NCBI RefSeq assembly: GCF_005222815.1
Contig: NZ_STGB01000005.1
Span: 682,001 to 746,000 of the forward strand
DNA: 64,000 nt
Direction of reading: 5' to 3'
DNA from: Roseomonas sp. AR75
GTDB taxonomy: Bacteria; Pseudomonadota; Alphaproteobacteria; Acetobacterales; Acetobacteraceae
Both the position numbers and the translations under genes were made by a program. The notes under the pieces are model-generated. The model had not been told where the DNA came from, did no database searches, and saw nothing but the letters and a program-made list of their open reading frames with translations. Numbering within the stretch: the stretch's first letter is position 1; every line of letters begins with the position of its first letter. This document shows positions 37,783 through 45,838 of the stretch, in pieces.

Positions 37783-40755
37783 ATGTCCGACCGATCGATG
37801 TTCCCCGCCCGGGTGCGGGCCGTGCTCGGCCCCACCAACACCGGCAAGACCCATCTCGCCATCACGCGCATGCTGGCTCATGCCTCCGGCATCATCGGCT
37901 TCCCGCTGCGCCTGCTCGCGCGCGAGAACTACGACCGCATGGTCGCGGTGAAGGGCGAGAAGCATGTCGCGCTCATCACCGGCGAGGAGAAGATCGTCCC
38001 GCCGGAGGCGCGCTGGTTTGCCTGCACGGTCGAAGCCATGCCGCTCGACCGCCGCACGGAATTCGTGGCGGTGGACGAGATACAGCTCTGCGCCGATGCT
38101 GATCGCGGGCATATCTTTACCGACCGGCTGCTGAATGCGCGCGGCATGGTGGAGACCATGTTCCTCGGCGCGGAGACAATCCGCCCGCTGCTGCAGCGCC
38201 TGGTGCCGCAGGCCGAGATCGAGACGCGGCCGCGCCTGTCGCAGCTGACCCATGCAGGCCAGCAGAAGCTGACGCGCCTGCCGCCGCGCAGCGCCATCGT
38301 CGCCTTCAGCGCGACGGAAGTGTACGCCATCGCCGAGGCCGTGCGGCGCCGCCGTGGCGGGTGCGCGGTGGTGATGGGACGTCTCTCGCCGCGCACGCGC
38401 AACGCGCAGGTGGCGCTCTATCAGAACCGCGAGGTGGATTTCCTGGTCGCGACGGATGCGATCGGCATGGGCCTCAACATGGATGTGGACCATGTGGCCT
38501 TCGCCTCGCTCCGCAAGTTCGACGGCCATGCGCTGCGCGACCTGACCGCGCAGGAAGCGGCGCAGATCGCCGGCCGTGCAGGCCGCGGCATGCGCGACGG
38601 CACCTTCGGCACCACCGCTGATTCTCCGGCCATCCCCGAGGAGATGGCCAAGCAGATCGAGAACCACGAATTCGAGCCGCTGTCGCAGCTCGCCTGGCGC
38701 AACAGCGACCTGGACTTCGGCAGCGTCGATGCGCTGCTGGCCTCGCTGGCCGCGCCGCCGCCCGCCCCGGGTCTCGCCAAGGGCAATGACGCGGTGGACC
38801 ACATCACGCTGCATGCGCTGTCGCGCGAGGCGGAGATGCGCGATCTCGCGCAGGGGCGCGCCCGCGTGCGCCTGCTGTGGGAAGCCTGCCAGGTGCCGGA
38901 TTTCCGCAAGATCGCCGATGACAGCCACACGAGGCTGTGCGGCAAGATCTTCGGGCATCTCGCGAAGGAAGGGCGGCTGCCGCAGGACTGGGTGGCGGGC
39001 AGCATCGCCGGCCTCGACAACATCGAGGGCGACCTCGACACGCTGATGGCGCGCCTCGCCAATATCCGCGTGTGGTCCTACGTCGCCGCGCGCGCCGACT
39101 GGCTGGAGGACGCGGCCGCGCATCAGGCGGAGGCGCGCAAGGCGGAGGACAATGTCTCCGACGCGCTGCATGAGCGCCTGCTGGCGCGCTTCGTCGACCG
39201 GCGCGCGGCGCATCTGATCCGCAGCCTGGATGATTCCGAGAAGGAGCTGCTCTCCGCCGTCACCCGCCAGGGCGAGGTGATGGTCGAAGGCCACACCGTC
39301 GGCCGCGTGAAGGGCTTCCACTTCGAGCCCGACCCCGCCGCGACCGAGGCCGAGGAGAAGCGCCTGGTGCTGCGCGCCGCGCGCCGCGCGCTGCGCGAGG
39401 AGATGCCGCGCCGCCTCGCCTCGCTCGAAGTGGCGAAGGATGACGTCTTCTCGCTGACGCCGCAGCACCGCGTGACGTGGGACGGCGCGGAGGTTGCGCG
39501 GCTGCGCCCGGGGCCCGAGCCGCTGAAGCCGCAGATCGACCCCGTCGCCAGCGAGTTCCTCGACAACGCGCAGCGCGAGCGCGTGCGCACGCGGATCGCC
39601 GCCTGGCTCGACGGGCTGGTGAAGAAGGAGCTCGGCACGCTCGCCGCCATCGAGGCGAAGGCCGCCGAGGACAACACGTTGCGCGGCCCCGCCTTCCGCC
39701 TGCGCGAAGGCATGGGCCTGGTGCCCGGCGCGACCGAGCGCGACGTTCCCGGCGAGTTGCGCGCCAGGCTCAAATCCATCGGCATCCGCGCCGGGCGCTA
39801 CGCGCTCTATGTGCCGGAAGTGCTGAAGCCGCGGGCGATGGCACTGCGCGCCCAGCTCTGGGCGCTGCGCCACCACCTGCCGACCCCCGCGCTGCCCAAT
39901 CCGGGGCTCGTTTCGGTGACGCTGCCCGAGGTGCCGCAGCCGCCGCCGGAGGATCCACAGGCCTCACGCCCGCCGGAGAGCTGGCCGCCGGGCTTCGCGC
40001 ATTTCATCGGCTGGCTGCAGGCCGGCCATGTGCTGCTGCGCCTGGATGTGGTGGAGCGCGTGGCAGGCGAGCTCGGCTACCTGACGCGCCGGGCGCCAGC
40101 GCCGCTGCCGGAAGGCCTGGCCTCCCGGCTCGGGCTGAAGGGCGACACGCTAGGCATGGTGCTGGAGGCGATGGGCTTCCGGCTGATCCCCGCCATTCCG
40201 GTCGAGGAGGGGCAGTTCGGCCCGCCCGTGCCGGCGCGCATCGGCACGCTGCGCGCGGAGCGCCCGCCGCGCCGCCCGCCGCAGCCGGAACGCGCGCAGC
40301 AGGCCCCGCGGCAGGAAGGCCCGCGCTGGGACCCGGCCGTGATGTTCGGCCCGCCCATCCCGCGCGAGCTGCGCGGCCCGCGGCCCGAGCGTGGTCCGCG
40401 CCGCGATCCAAGGCGCGACGGTCCGCGCCCTGACCGGGCGCGGCCGGACGCCCCGCGCCCCGAGGCCGCACCGGCGGAGGGTGGCGCGCCGCCGCGGCGC
40501 GAGGATCGCGGGCCGCGGCCGGAACGGCCCCGCTTCGACCGAACGCGCCAGGATGGGCCGCGCCCGGATGGCCCGCCGCGGGAGGGCCGGCGCGATGATC
40601 GCGGTCCTCGTCCGGACCGGCCGCGCTTCGACGGACCGCGCCGCGACCGGGATCGCGACCGCGAGGGCGATCGCGCACCGCGCGAATACCAGTCCGGCCC
40701 GAAGGCGGATTCGCCCTTCGCCGTGCTGGCGCAGCTCAAGCTGAAGAAGGATTGA
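37783..40755 (+). CDS. SUV3-like DEAD/DEAH-family RNA helicase with disordered C-terminal tail
   Basis: A 990-residue helicase. Walker A is GPTNTGKTH (residues 16-24) and motif II DEIQ (98-101). The second RecA domain has VVMGRLSPRTRN, ATDAIGMGLNM and the motif VI QIAGRAGRGMRDG. It is a SUV3 relative: the mitochondrial enzyme works with an exonuclease in RNA decay. From about residue 825 the protein is Pro/Arg/Asp/Gly-rich and likely disordered (RPERGPRRDPRRDGPRPD and similar repeats), ending in a small conserved SPFAVLAQLKLKKD. The tail may bind RNA or partners, as in RNase E scaffolds. ATG 37783 is preferred. It is followed by an S4 protein gene 1 base later. Confidence 0.93.
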   Translation: MSDRSMFPARVRAVLGPTNTGKTHLAITRMLAHASGIIGFPLRLLARENYDRMVAVKGEKHVALITGEEKIVPPEARWFACTVEAMPLDRRTEFVAVDEIQLCADADRGHIFTDRLLNARGMVETMFLGAETIRPLLQRLVPQAEIETRPRLSQLTHAGQQKLTRLPPRSAIVAFSATEVYAIAEAVRRRRGGCAVVMGRLSPRTRNAQVALYQNREVDFLVATDAIGMGLNMDVDHVAFASLRKFDGHALRDLTAQEAAQIAGRAGRGMRDGTFGTTADSPAIPEEMAKQIENHEFEPLSQLAWRNSDLDFGSVDALLASLAAPPPAPGLAKGNDAVDHITLHALSREAEMRDLAQGRARVRLLWEACQVPDFRKIADDSHTRLCGKIFGHLAKEGRLPQDWVAGSIAGLDNIEGDLDTLMARLANIRVWSYVAARADWLEDAAAHQAEARKAEDNVSDALHERLLARFVDRRAAHLIRSLDDSEKELLSAVTRQGEVMVEGHTVGRVKGFHFEPDPAATEAEEKRLVLRAARRALREEMPRRLASLEVAKDDVFSLTPQHRVTWDGAEVARLRPGPEPLKPQIDPVASEFLDNAQRERVRTRIAAWLDGLVKKELGTLAAIEAKAAEDNTLRGPAFRLREGMGLVPGATERDVPGELRARLKSIGIRAGRYALYVPEVLKPRAMALRAQLWALRHHLPTPALPNPGLVSVTLPEVPQPPPEDPQASRPPESWPPGFAHFIGWLQAGHVLLRLDVVERVAGELGYLTRRAPAPLPEGLASRLGLKGDTLGMVLEAMGFRLIPAIPVEEGQFGPPVPARIGTLRAERPPRRPPQPERAQQAPRQEGPRWDPAVMFGPPIPRELRGPRPERGPRRDPRRDGPRPDRARPDAPRPEAAPAEGGAPPRREDRGPRPERPRFDRTRQDGPRPDGPPREGRRDDRGPRPDRPRFDGPRRDRDRDREGDRAPREYQSGPKADSPFAVLAQLKLKKD

Positions 40756-40756
40756 G

Positions 40757-41041
40757 ATGGCGGAGCCGGAGGGCGGGGCCGATTGGCAGCGGCTCGACCT
40801 CTGGCTCTGGTGTGCGCGGCTGGCAAAGACGCGCGCGGAGTGTGCCCGGCTCGTTGCCGCGGGCGGCGTGCGCCTCAACCGCCAGCCCACCGACAAGGCA
40901 CATGCGCGGCTGCGGATCGGCGACGTGCTGACGCTGGCGCTGCATGGCCGCGTGCTGGTCTGGCGCGTGCTGGCGCTGGCGACACGCCGCGGCCCCCCTG
41001 CCGAGGCGCGCCTGCTCTATGAGGAAATTGCCGAAACCTGA
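40757..41041 (+). CDS. S4-domain RNA-binding protein, HslR-like
   Basis: A 94-residue protein made of one S4 RNA-binding domain: QRLDLWLWCARLAKTRAECA, ARLVAAGGVRLNRQPTDKAH and RIGDVLTLAL follow the S4 alpha-L pattern. HslR-type proteins bind 50S subunits carrying stalled peptidyl-tRNA. It lies one base after the helicase stop and upstream of fdxA, as in many alphaproteobacteria. The name hslR is not assigned because homology alone does not prove function. Confidence 0.9.
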   Translation: MAEPEGGADWQRLDLWLWCARLAKTRAECARLVAAGGVRLNRQPTDKAHARLRIGDVLTLALHGRVLVWRVLALATRRGPPAEARLLYEEIAET

Positions 41042-41131
41042 GGGGACATCCGACTTGTCAGGTCGGGATTCCCGCGCCAATGCTATCCTGTGCCGGCCGG
41101 GGTGTCGGCGCAGCCCGCTCCGGAGGCTCAA

Positions 41132-41464
41132 GTGACCTACGTCGTCGTCGAGAATTGCATCAAGTGCAAGTACATGGACTGCGTGGAAGTCTGTCCGGTG
41201 GACTGCTTCTATGTCGGCGAGAACATGCTGGTCATCCATCCGGACGAGTGCATCGACTGCGGCGTCTGCGAGCCGGAATGCCCGGCCGAGGCCATCGTGC
41301 CGGACTCCGACGACAAGGCGGCGGCCTGGGTCGAACTCAACCGCACCTATGCCACGCAGTGGCCGAACATCACCCGCAAGGGTGAGCCTCCCGCCGACGC
41401 CGACGAGTGGAAGGACAAGCCGGGCAAGCGCGAGCTGCTGAGCCCCGAACCCGGCAAGCCCTGA
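41132..41464 (+). CDS. fdxA: 7Fe ferredoxin FdxA
   Basis: A 110-residue ferredoxin carrying one 3Fe-4S and one 4Fe-4S cluster. Cysteines C9, C17, C21, C40, C43, C46 and C50 match the FdxA ligand pattern (ENCIKCKYMDCVEVCP and CIDCGVCEPECP). It is a cytosolic electron carrier. The GTG at 41132 has CGGAGG five bases upstream. It lies between the S4 gene and carD, a conserved alphaproteobacterial order. Confidence 0.96.
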   Translation: MTYVVVENCIKCKYMDCVEVCPVDCFYVGENMLVIHPDECIDCGVCEPECPAEAIVPDSDDKAAAWVELNRTYATQWPNITRKGEPPADADEWKDKPGKRELLSPEPGKP

Positions 41465-41511
41465 CGGGCGGCCGGCGGCCGGGTCCATCCTGCAGCGCGA
41501 GACGCTTGGCG

Positions 41512-41707
41512 CCCCCGGTCCCCTCCGGGGGTGGCAAAAAGCGCGCGATTGCATTATCTTTTCAACGGGATCGGGAAAAGGTCGTGGCTGCGGGCATATG
41601 CCCGGGCGCGACTGAGGGCGTGCCTGGGCGAAACCTTGCATAAGGGCCTCGTCGGCATGCGCTTGCCACCGAACCCGGCGACAAGGTTCCCGGGTCGCAA
41701 AGCCCGG
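41512..41707 (+). other. Structured intergenic leader between fdxA and carD
   Basis: Three elements are visible. A hairpin CCCCCGG / CCGGGGG (41512-41518 with 41525-41531) may end the fdxA transcript. A 14-bp palindrome CGGGCATATGCCCG lies at 41591-41604. A nested pairing follows: CTGGGC (41624-41629) with GCCCGG (41702-41707), AACCTTG (41632-41638) with CAAGGTT (41682-41688), and further G-rich pairing inside. This suggests a folded 5' leader for carD. No named riboswitch is recognised. Confidence 0.4.
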
Positions 41708-41730
41708 AAGCGGGATGAGCGGGTAACGCG

Positions 41731-43107
41731 ATGAAGGCAAGCGCCCAGTCGAAGGCCGGCCGAACCGCCAAGGGTGGGGCAAAGCCCGCTCGGGCGGCGA
41801 AGCCGGCAGCGAAGGCGCCGCGCGCCGCCAAGCCCGCCGCCAAGCCGAAGCAGGTGGCGACGGCGAGGCGGACGGCGGCGAAGCCGGCAGCCGCCAAGGC
41901 AGCCCCCAAGCGGCCAGTGGCGAGCACCGCAAAATCCGCCGCCACGAAGCCGGCGGTGAAGACGGCCGCCCGCAAGCCCACCGCGAAGCCTGACGCTGCG
42001 AAGGCCGCCGCCGCAAAGGCGGCTGCTGCCCGGACTGCCCCAGCGAAGCCTGCCCCAGCGAAGCCGGCTGGTGCGAAGCCGGCTGGTGCGAAGCCGGCTG
42101 GTGCGAAGACTGGCGCAGCCAAGGCTGTCGCTGCCAAGCCGGCATCAGCCTCCAAGACCGCGAACCGCACCGCCCCCGCCCCGAAGCCGGTGCCCCCGCC
42201 CAAGCCCGCCAAGGCCGCCACGAAGCCGGCGCCGCGCCCCGTCGCCAAGGCCGCGCCGCCCAAGGCACCCCCACCGGCCAAGGCGGCGCCGAAGCCAGCA
42301 GCCGCCAAGGCGGCGGCGCCGAAGGCCGCCTCGCCCGCTCCGCCGCCCGAACCCAGGGCTGCCGCCCCGAAAGCGCAGCCGGTGCGGATGGCCCCGCCAC
42401 CGGCCCCGCCCCGCGGCGAGGCCGGCCACCAGCCGCCGCGACGCGAGGAGGCCGCGCCCGCCACGGCCCCCATCGCCGTCGCGCCCGCCCCGCCGCCGGT
42501 GAAGCCGTCCGCGCCCTCGCTCGCCACGGCCGACTCGCCGCCCCCGCCCACGCGCCCGATGCCGCAGCGGCCGGTGATGGGCGGGCCGCCCACACCCCCG
42601 CCCCGCGCCCGTGCGCCCCAGGTGGAGTTCAAGTCGGGCGACCACGTCGTCTACCCCACCCATGGCGTCGGCCAGGTGCAGGGCATCGAGGAGATCCCGG
42701 TCGCCGGCTTCTCCCTCAAGGTCATCATCGTGACCTTCGAGGAGAACCGCATGACCCTGCGGGTGCCGGTTAACAAGGCGGCCTCCTCCGGCCTGCGCAA
42801 GCTGGCCAGCGAGGCGCTGATCCGCGAGGCACTGGATGTCCTGCGCGGCCGGGCGCGGATCAAGCGCACCATGTGGTCGCGCCGCGCGCAGGAATACGAG
42901 CAGAAGATCAATTCGGGCGACCCGCTGGCCATCGCGGAAGTGGTCCGCGACCTGCATCGCAACGCCGGCCAGCCCGACCAGTCCTTCTCCGAGCGTCAGA
43001 TCTACGAACAGGCGCTGGACCGCCTGGCGGCCGAACTCGCCGCCATCGACCGCACCGACAAGGCCGCGGCGTCGGAGAAGCTGCAGGGCGTGCTGAAGTC
43101 CGGCTGA
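41731..43107 (+). CDS. CarD/CdnL family RNA polymerase-binding protein with histone H1-like N-terminal tail
   Basis: A 458-residue protein. Residues about 298-458 form a complete CdnL/CarD domain: the Tudor-like polymerase-binding part (FKSGDHVVYPTHGVGQVQGI) and the helical DNA-binding part with RTMWSRRAQEYEQKI. Family members stabilise the open promoter complex at rRNA promoters. Residues 1-297 are almost only Lys, Ala and Pro, with AKPA/AAKP repeats like eukaryotic H1 tails and likely disordered and DNA-binding. A 15-bp tandem repeat at 42061-42105 encodes part of it. In Myxococcus CarD the basic region is C-terminal and HMGA-like, so the order is reversed here. Confidence 0.92.
   Translation: MKASAQSKAGRTAKGGAKPARAAKPAAKAPRAAKPAAKPKQVATARRTAAKPAAAKAAPKRPVASTAKSAATKPAVKTAARKPTAKPDAAKAAAAKAAAARTAPAKPAPAKPAGAKPAGAKPAGAKTGAAKAVAAKPASASKTANRTAPAPKPVPPPKPAKAATKPAPRPVAKAAPPKAPPPAKAAPKPAAAKAAAPKAASPAPPPEPRAAAPKAQPVRMAPPPAPPRGEAGHQPPRREEAAPATAPIAVAPAPPPVKPSAPSLATADSPPPPTRPMPQRPVMGGPPTPPPRARAPQVEFKSGDHVVYPTHGVGQVQGIEEIPVAGFSLKVIIVTFEENRMTLRVPVNKAASSGLRKLASEALIREALDVLRGRARIKRTMWSRRAQEYEQKINSGDPLAIAEVVRDLHRNAGQPDQSFSERQIYEQALDRLAAELAAIDRTDKAAASEKLQGVLKSG
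42061..42105 (+). repeat. 15-bp tandem repeat in the CarD tail
   Basis: Three perfect units of AAGCCGGCTGGTGCG, encoding KPAGA three times. A diverged unit (AAGCCTGCCCCAGCG) lies at 42046-42060. It is an in-frame minisatellite whose copy number could change tail length without changing frame. Confidence 0.9.
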
Positions 43108-43253
43108 GAGTATTCGTTCGCGCCTCAAGCGCCGGTCGAGCGCTCGTCTGCGCCGTGTATGGTGGACGCCGCGCGGGCGCAGGGGTTTCCTGCAACCCGC
43201 GGTCGTGCGATCTGGCGCGCTCCGGACCGCACCTTCCGAGGATTCCAGCAAGC

Positions 43254-44174
43254 ATGGCAACGGCGCCCTCGAGCCGGCTGACACCGCATCTGCGCCGCCT
43301 GGAGGCGGAGGCCATCGGCATCCTGCGGGAGACCGCCGCAAGCTTCCGCAATCCCGTCCTGCTCTATTCCATCGGCAAGGACAGCTCGGTGGTGCTGCAC
43401 CTGGCGCAGAAGGCCTTCGCGCCGGGCCGCCTGCCCTTCCCCTGCCTGCACATCGCCACCGGCTGGGATTTCCGGGCGATGCTGGACTTCCGCGACCGCC
43501 GCGCCGCGGAGCTCGAGCTGAACCTGATCGTCCACACCAACCCGGACGGCCTGGCGCGGGGGATCAACCCGATCGAGCACGGGTCGCAGGTCCACATGAA
43601 CATCATGGGCACCGAGGCGCTGAAGCAGGCGCTCGATGCCCACAAATTCGACGCCGCCATCGGCGGCGCGCGGCGCGACGAGGAGAAGGCGCGCGCCAAG
43701 GAACGCGTCTTCAGCCACCGCACCAGCGGCCACACCTGGGAACCGCGCAACCAGCGGCCGGAACTCTGGGGCCTGTACAACACGCGCATCAACCAGGGCG
43801 AGGGCATGCGCGTCTTCCCGCTGTCGAACTGGACCGAGTTCGACGTGTGGGACTACATCGCCGCCGAGGACATCCCCATCGTCCCCCTCTACTACGCCGC
43901 GGAACGCCCGATCCTGCGCCGCGACGGCATGATCATCATGCGCGACGACGAGCGCATGCCGCTTCTGCAAGGCGAACAGGTCGAGATGTGCTGGGTGCGC
44001 TTCCGCACCATGGGCGACTGGCCGCTGACCGCCGCCCATGAAAGCCGCGCCGCGACCATCGACGCCGTCATCGCCGAATTGCGCGAAAGCCGCGTGAGCG
44101 AACGCGCCGGCCGCCTGATCGACCGCGACCAGGACGCCTCCATGGAACGCAAGAAACGCGACGGGTATTTTTGA
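43254..44174 (+). CDS. cysD: Sulfate adenylyltransferase subunit 2
   Basis: A 306-residue ATP sulfurylase catalytic subunit. The PP-loop YSIGKDSSVVLHLA (residues about 39-52) binds ATP. IGGARRDEEKARAKERVFSH and VFPLSNWTEFDVWDYIA are CysD signatures. It activates sulfate to APS together with the GTPase CysN. No cysN or cysNC gene follows in the window: the next gene is convergent. So the GTPase must be encoded elsewhere. ATG 43254 is chosen. Upstream there is a 146-bp gap to carD. Confidence 0.95.
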   Translation: MATAPSSRLTPHLRRLEAEAIGILRETAASFRNPVLLYSIGKDSSVVLHLAQKAFAPGRLPFPCLHIATGWDFRAMLDFRDRRAAELELNLIVHTNPDGLARGINPIEHGSQVHMNIMGTEALKQALDAHKFDAAIGGARRDEEKARAKERVFSHRTSGHTWEPRNQRPELWGLYNTRINQGEGMRVFPLSNWTEFDVWDYIAAEDIPIVPLYYAAERPILRRDGMIIMRDDERMPLLQGEQVEMCWVRFRTMGDWPLTAAHESRAATIDAVIAELRESRVSERAGRLIDRDQDASMERKKRDGYF

Positions 44175-44305
44175 GCGGCTGCCGCTGCCTGGCTGGGAAG
44201 TGGGGCACCCGTTGCGGCTTGGGTCGAACCGGCTGACAGCGCGGCTGCGCTGCCTGCCGGGGGCGAAGAGACACCTTCCCAACACGACCGCGGCAGCCGC
44301 ACGAA

Positions 44306-44333
44306 AAACCCCGGCAGAGGGCTGCCGGGGTTT
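44306..44333. terminator. Bidirectional terminator between cysD and the Bax-inhibitor gene
   Basis: A 12-bp perfect stem AAACCCCGGCAG / CTGCCGGGGTTT (44306-44317 with 44322-44333) around AGGG. The plus strand has TTTCGT after the stem. The minus strand reads TTTTTCGT, so it works better for the leftward gene. Confidence 0.85.
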
Positions 44334-44382
44334 CGTGTGACGGGCGTTCAGCCTCTTGTCGTTGCGGTGTGCGCCGCGAGGA

Positions 44383-45186
44383 TCACTCGCTGTTCTGGCG
44401 CACGCCCATGAACTGCAGCAGCAGCTGGAACAGGTTCACGAAGTTCAGGTAGAGGCCCAGCGCGTCGAAGACGCTGCGCTTGCCGGCAAGCTCCGTGCCC
44501 TCGGCGTAGGCGTGCTCGATGTAGTCCGCCTTGATGCGCTGCGTGTCGTAGGCGGTGAGGCCGACGAAGACCACCACGCCGATCACGCTGATGGCGAACT
44601 GCAGCGCGCTGCTGCCGATGAAGATGTTCACGATGCTGGCCAGGATGATGCCGATCAGGCCCATCATCATGAAGCTGCCCAGCTTCGTCAGGTCGGCCTT
44701 CGTCGTGTAGCCGTAGAGGCTGACCGCGCCGAACATGCCGGCCGTGATGAAGAAGGTGCTGGCGATGGAGGCGCCGGTGTAGATGGCGAAGATGTTCGCC
44801 ATGGAGGCGCCCATCACCGCGCAGAACGCCCAGAACAGCGCCTGCGCGCCGGTCTTGCTCATCCGGTTGATGCCGAAGCTCAGCACCAGGATGAAGGCCA
44901 GGGGCGAGAACATCGCGATCCAGCCGAGGATCGTCGGCACCGTCGCGTTGCCGCGCGGCGTCCGCACCACCTCGTAGAACATGCTGGCGATGCTGGGATT
45001 GCTGGAGATGAGGAAGGCGACGATGCCGGTCAACAGGAGGCCGGAGGCCATCCAGTTGTACACGCGCAGCATGTATGCCCTGAGACCCTCATCGAGCTGG
45101 GCGGCGTCAACGGCCGAGGCCCGCCCGAAGGGCTGGGTCCAGGCCGAGCCGCCCGTCTGGAAGCGGTTGTCGGGACCGAAAGCCAT
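44383..45186 (-). CDS. Bax inhibitor-1/YccA family membrane protein
   Basis: A 267-residue protein with about seven hydrophobic segments, including YMLRVYNWMASGLLLTGIVA, SKTGAQALFWAFCAVMGASM and VIGVVVFVGLTAYDTQRIKA. Bacterial members are pH-dependent Ca2+ leak channels or FtsH modulators. The AYDTQ motif is conserved in the family. The start at 45186 has GGGAGGA upstream and a consensus promoter is visible at 45243-45272. Confidence 0.94.
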   Translation of the reverse strand: MAFGPDNRFQTGGSAWTQPFGRASAVDAAQLDEGLRAYMLRVYNWMASGLLLTGIVAFLISSNPSIASMFYEVVRTPRGNATVPTILGWIAMFSPLAFILVLSFGINRMSKTGAQALFWAFCAVMGASMANIFAIYTGASIASTFFITAGMFGAVSLYGYTTKADLTKLGSFMMMGLIGIILASIVNIFIGSSALQFAISVIGVVVFVGLTAYDTQRIKADYIEHAYAEGTELAGKRSVFDALGLYLNFVNLFQLLLQFMGVRQNSE

Positions 45187-45242
45187 GGTGAGAAAGTCCT
45201 CCCGGCGGGACGAGGGTGGAGAGGGCCGTCCCGGCGTCGCCC

Positions 45243-45272
45243 ATTATATGGAGTTTCTGTAATCCGGATCAA
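45243..45272 (-). promoter_or_regulatory. Sigma-70 promoter for the Bax-inhibitor-1 gene
   Basis: On the minus strand TTGATC (45267-45272) and a perfect TATAAT (45243-45248) are 18 bases apart. The leader to the ATG is about 50 bases. It is the best promoter match in the window. Confidence 0.8.
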
Positions 45273-45314
45273 CAGGTGAGGGAGCAGTTCCTGCACTGCA
45301 CCATGACGGCGCCG

Positions 45315-45818
45315 TCAGGCCGCGCCGGTGACCCAGTAGCCCTGGTGGGGTGCCGCGCCCTCGGCTTCCAGGCAGGGGCCGACGACCTCCACCTTTTCCG
45401 CCGCGCTGTCCAGCACGGCGCGGCAGGAGAGGGAGAGGCCGGCGGTGTGCGGCTGAGCGTTGCGCAGGTGCAGGATGGCGGCCGCCGAGAGACCGTACAC
45501 CACGCGCCCGACCCCGGTGTAGAAGATCGCCGCGGAGCACATGGCGCAGGGCTCGCCCGAGGAATAGATGGTGGCCCGGCGCAGGCGCTCGCGCGGGACC
45601 TTGGCGGCGATGACGGCCTGGCAGGCATTCATCTCGGAATGCGCCAGCGTGCCGCCGCCGCCCGCGCCCTGGGTGGACAGGCCCTCGGCCAGGATGGCGC
45701 CGTCCTCCGCGACGATCACGGCGGAGAAGGGCCGGTCGCCGCGCTGCCGGGCCTGCATCGCAAGCGCGAAGGCATGGCGCAGGCGGGCGGCGTCGGGCTC
45801 GGCGAGTGGCTGGTCCAT
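45315..45818 (-). CDS. Nucleoside/cytidine deaminase family protein
   Basis: A 167-residue zinc deaminase. The active site is H60-S-E62 (TLAHSEMNACQAV) and PCAMC with C91 and C94. The C-terminal part resembles guanine deaminase/TadA-like proteins (VVYGLSAAAILHLRN). The substrate is uncertain; free nucleoside or base deamination is likelier than tRNA editing, because the family's tRNA-specific features are not evident. It is followed by a gap and the Bax-inhibitor gene on the same strand. Confidence 0.9.
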   Translation of the reverse strand: MDQPLAEPDAARLRHAFALAMQARQRGDRPFSAVIVAEDGAILAEGLSTQGAGGGGTLAHSEMNACQAVIAAKVPRERLRRATIYSSGEPCAMCSAAIFYTGVGRVVYGLSAAAILHLRNAQPHTAGLSLSCRAVLDSAAEKVEVVGPCLEAEGAAPHQGYWVTGAA

Positions 45819-45838
45819 CGGTCCAGGGAAGCGCGCCG

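Noticed and set aside
36550..39876. Very long open minus-strand frame across the MFS gene and most of the helicase gene
   Set aside because: Only its 3' 1140 bases are the MFS gene. The rest is the shadow of the helicase frame in GC-rich DNA, with no domain or ribosome binding site.
41562..42632. Glycine/alanine-rich antisense frame opposite the CarD tail
   Set aside because: It mirrors the Lys/Ala/Pro repeat codons, and its start lies inside the coding region. Low complexity alone makes it open.
44175..44382. Remnant of cysN behind cysD
   Set aside because: Translation in all plus-strand frames gives nothing resembling a GTPase; the stretch ends in a bidirectional terminator.
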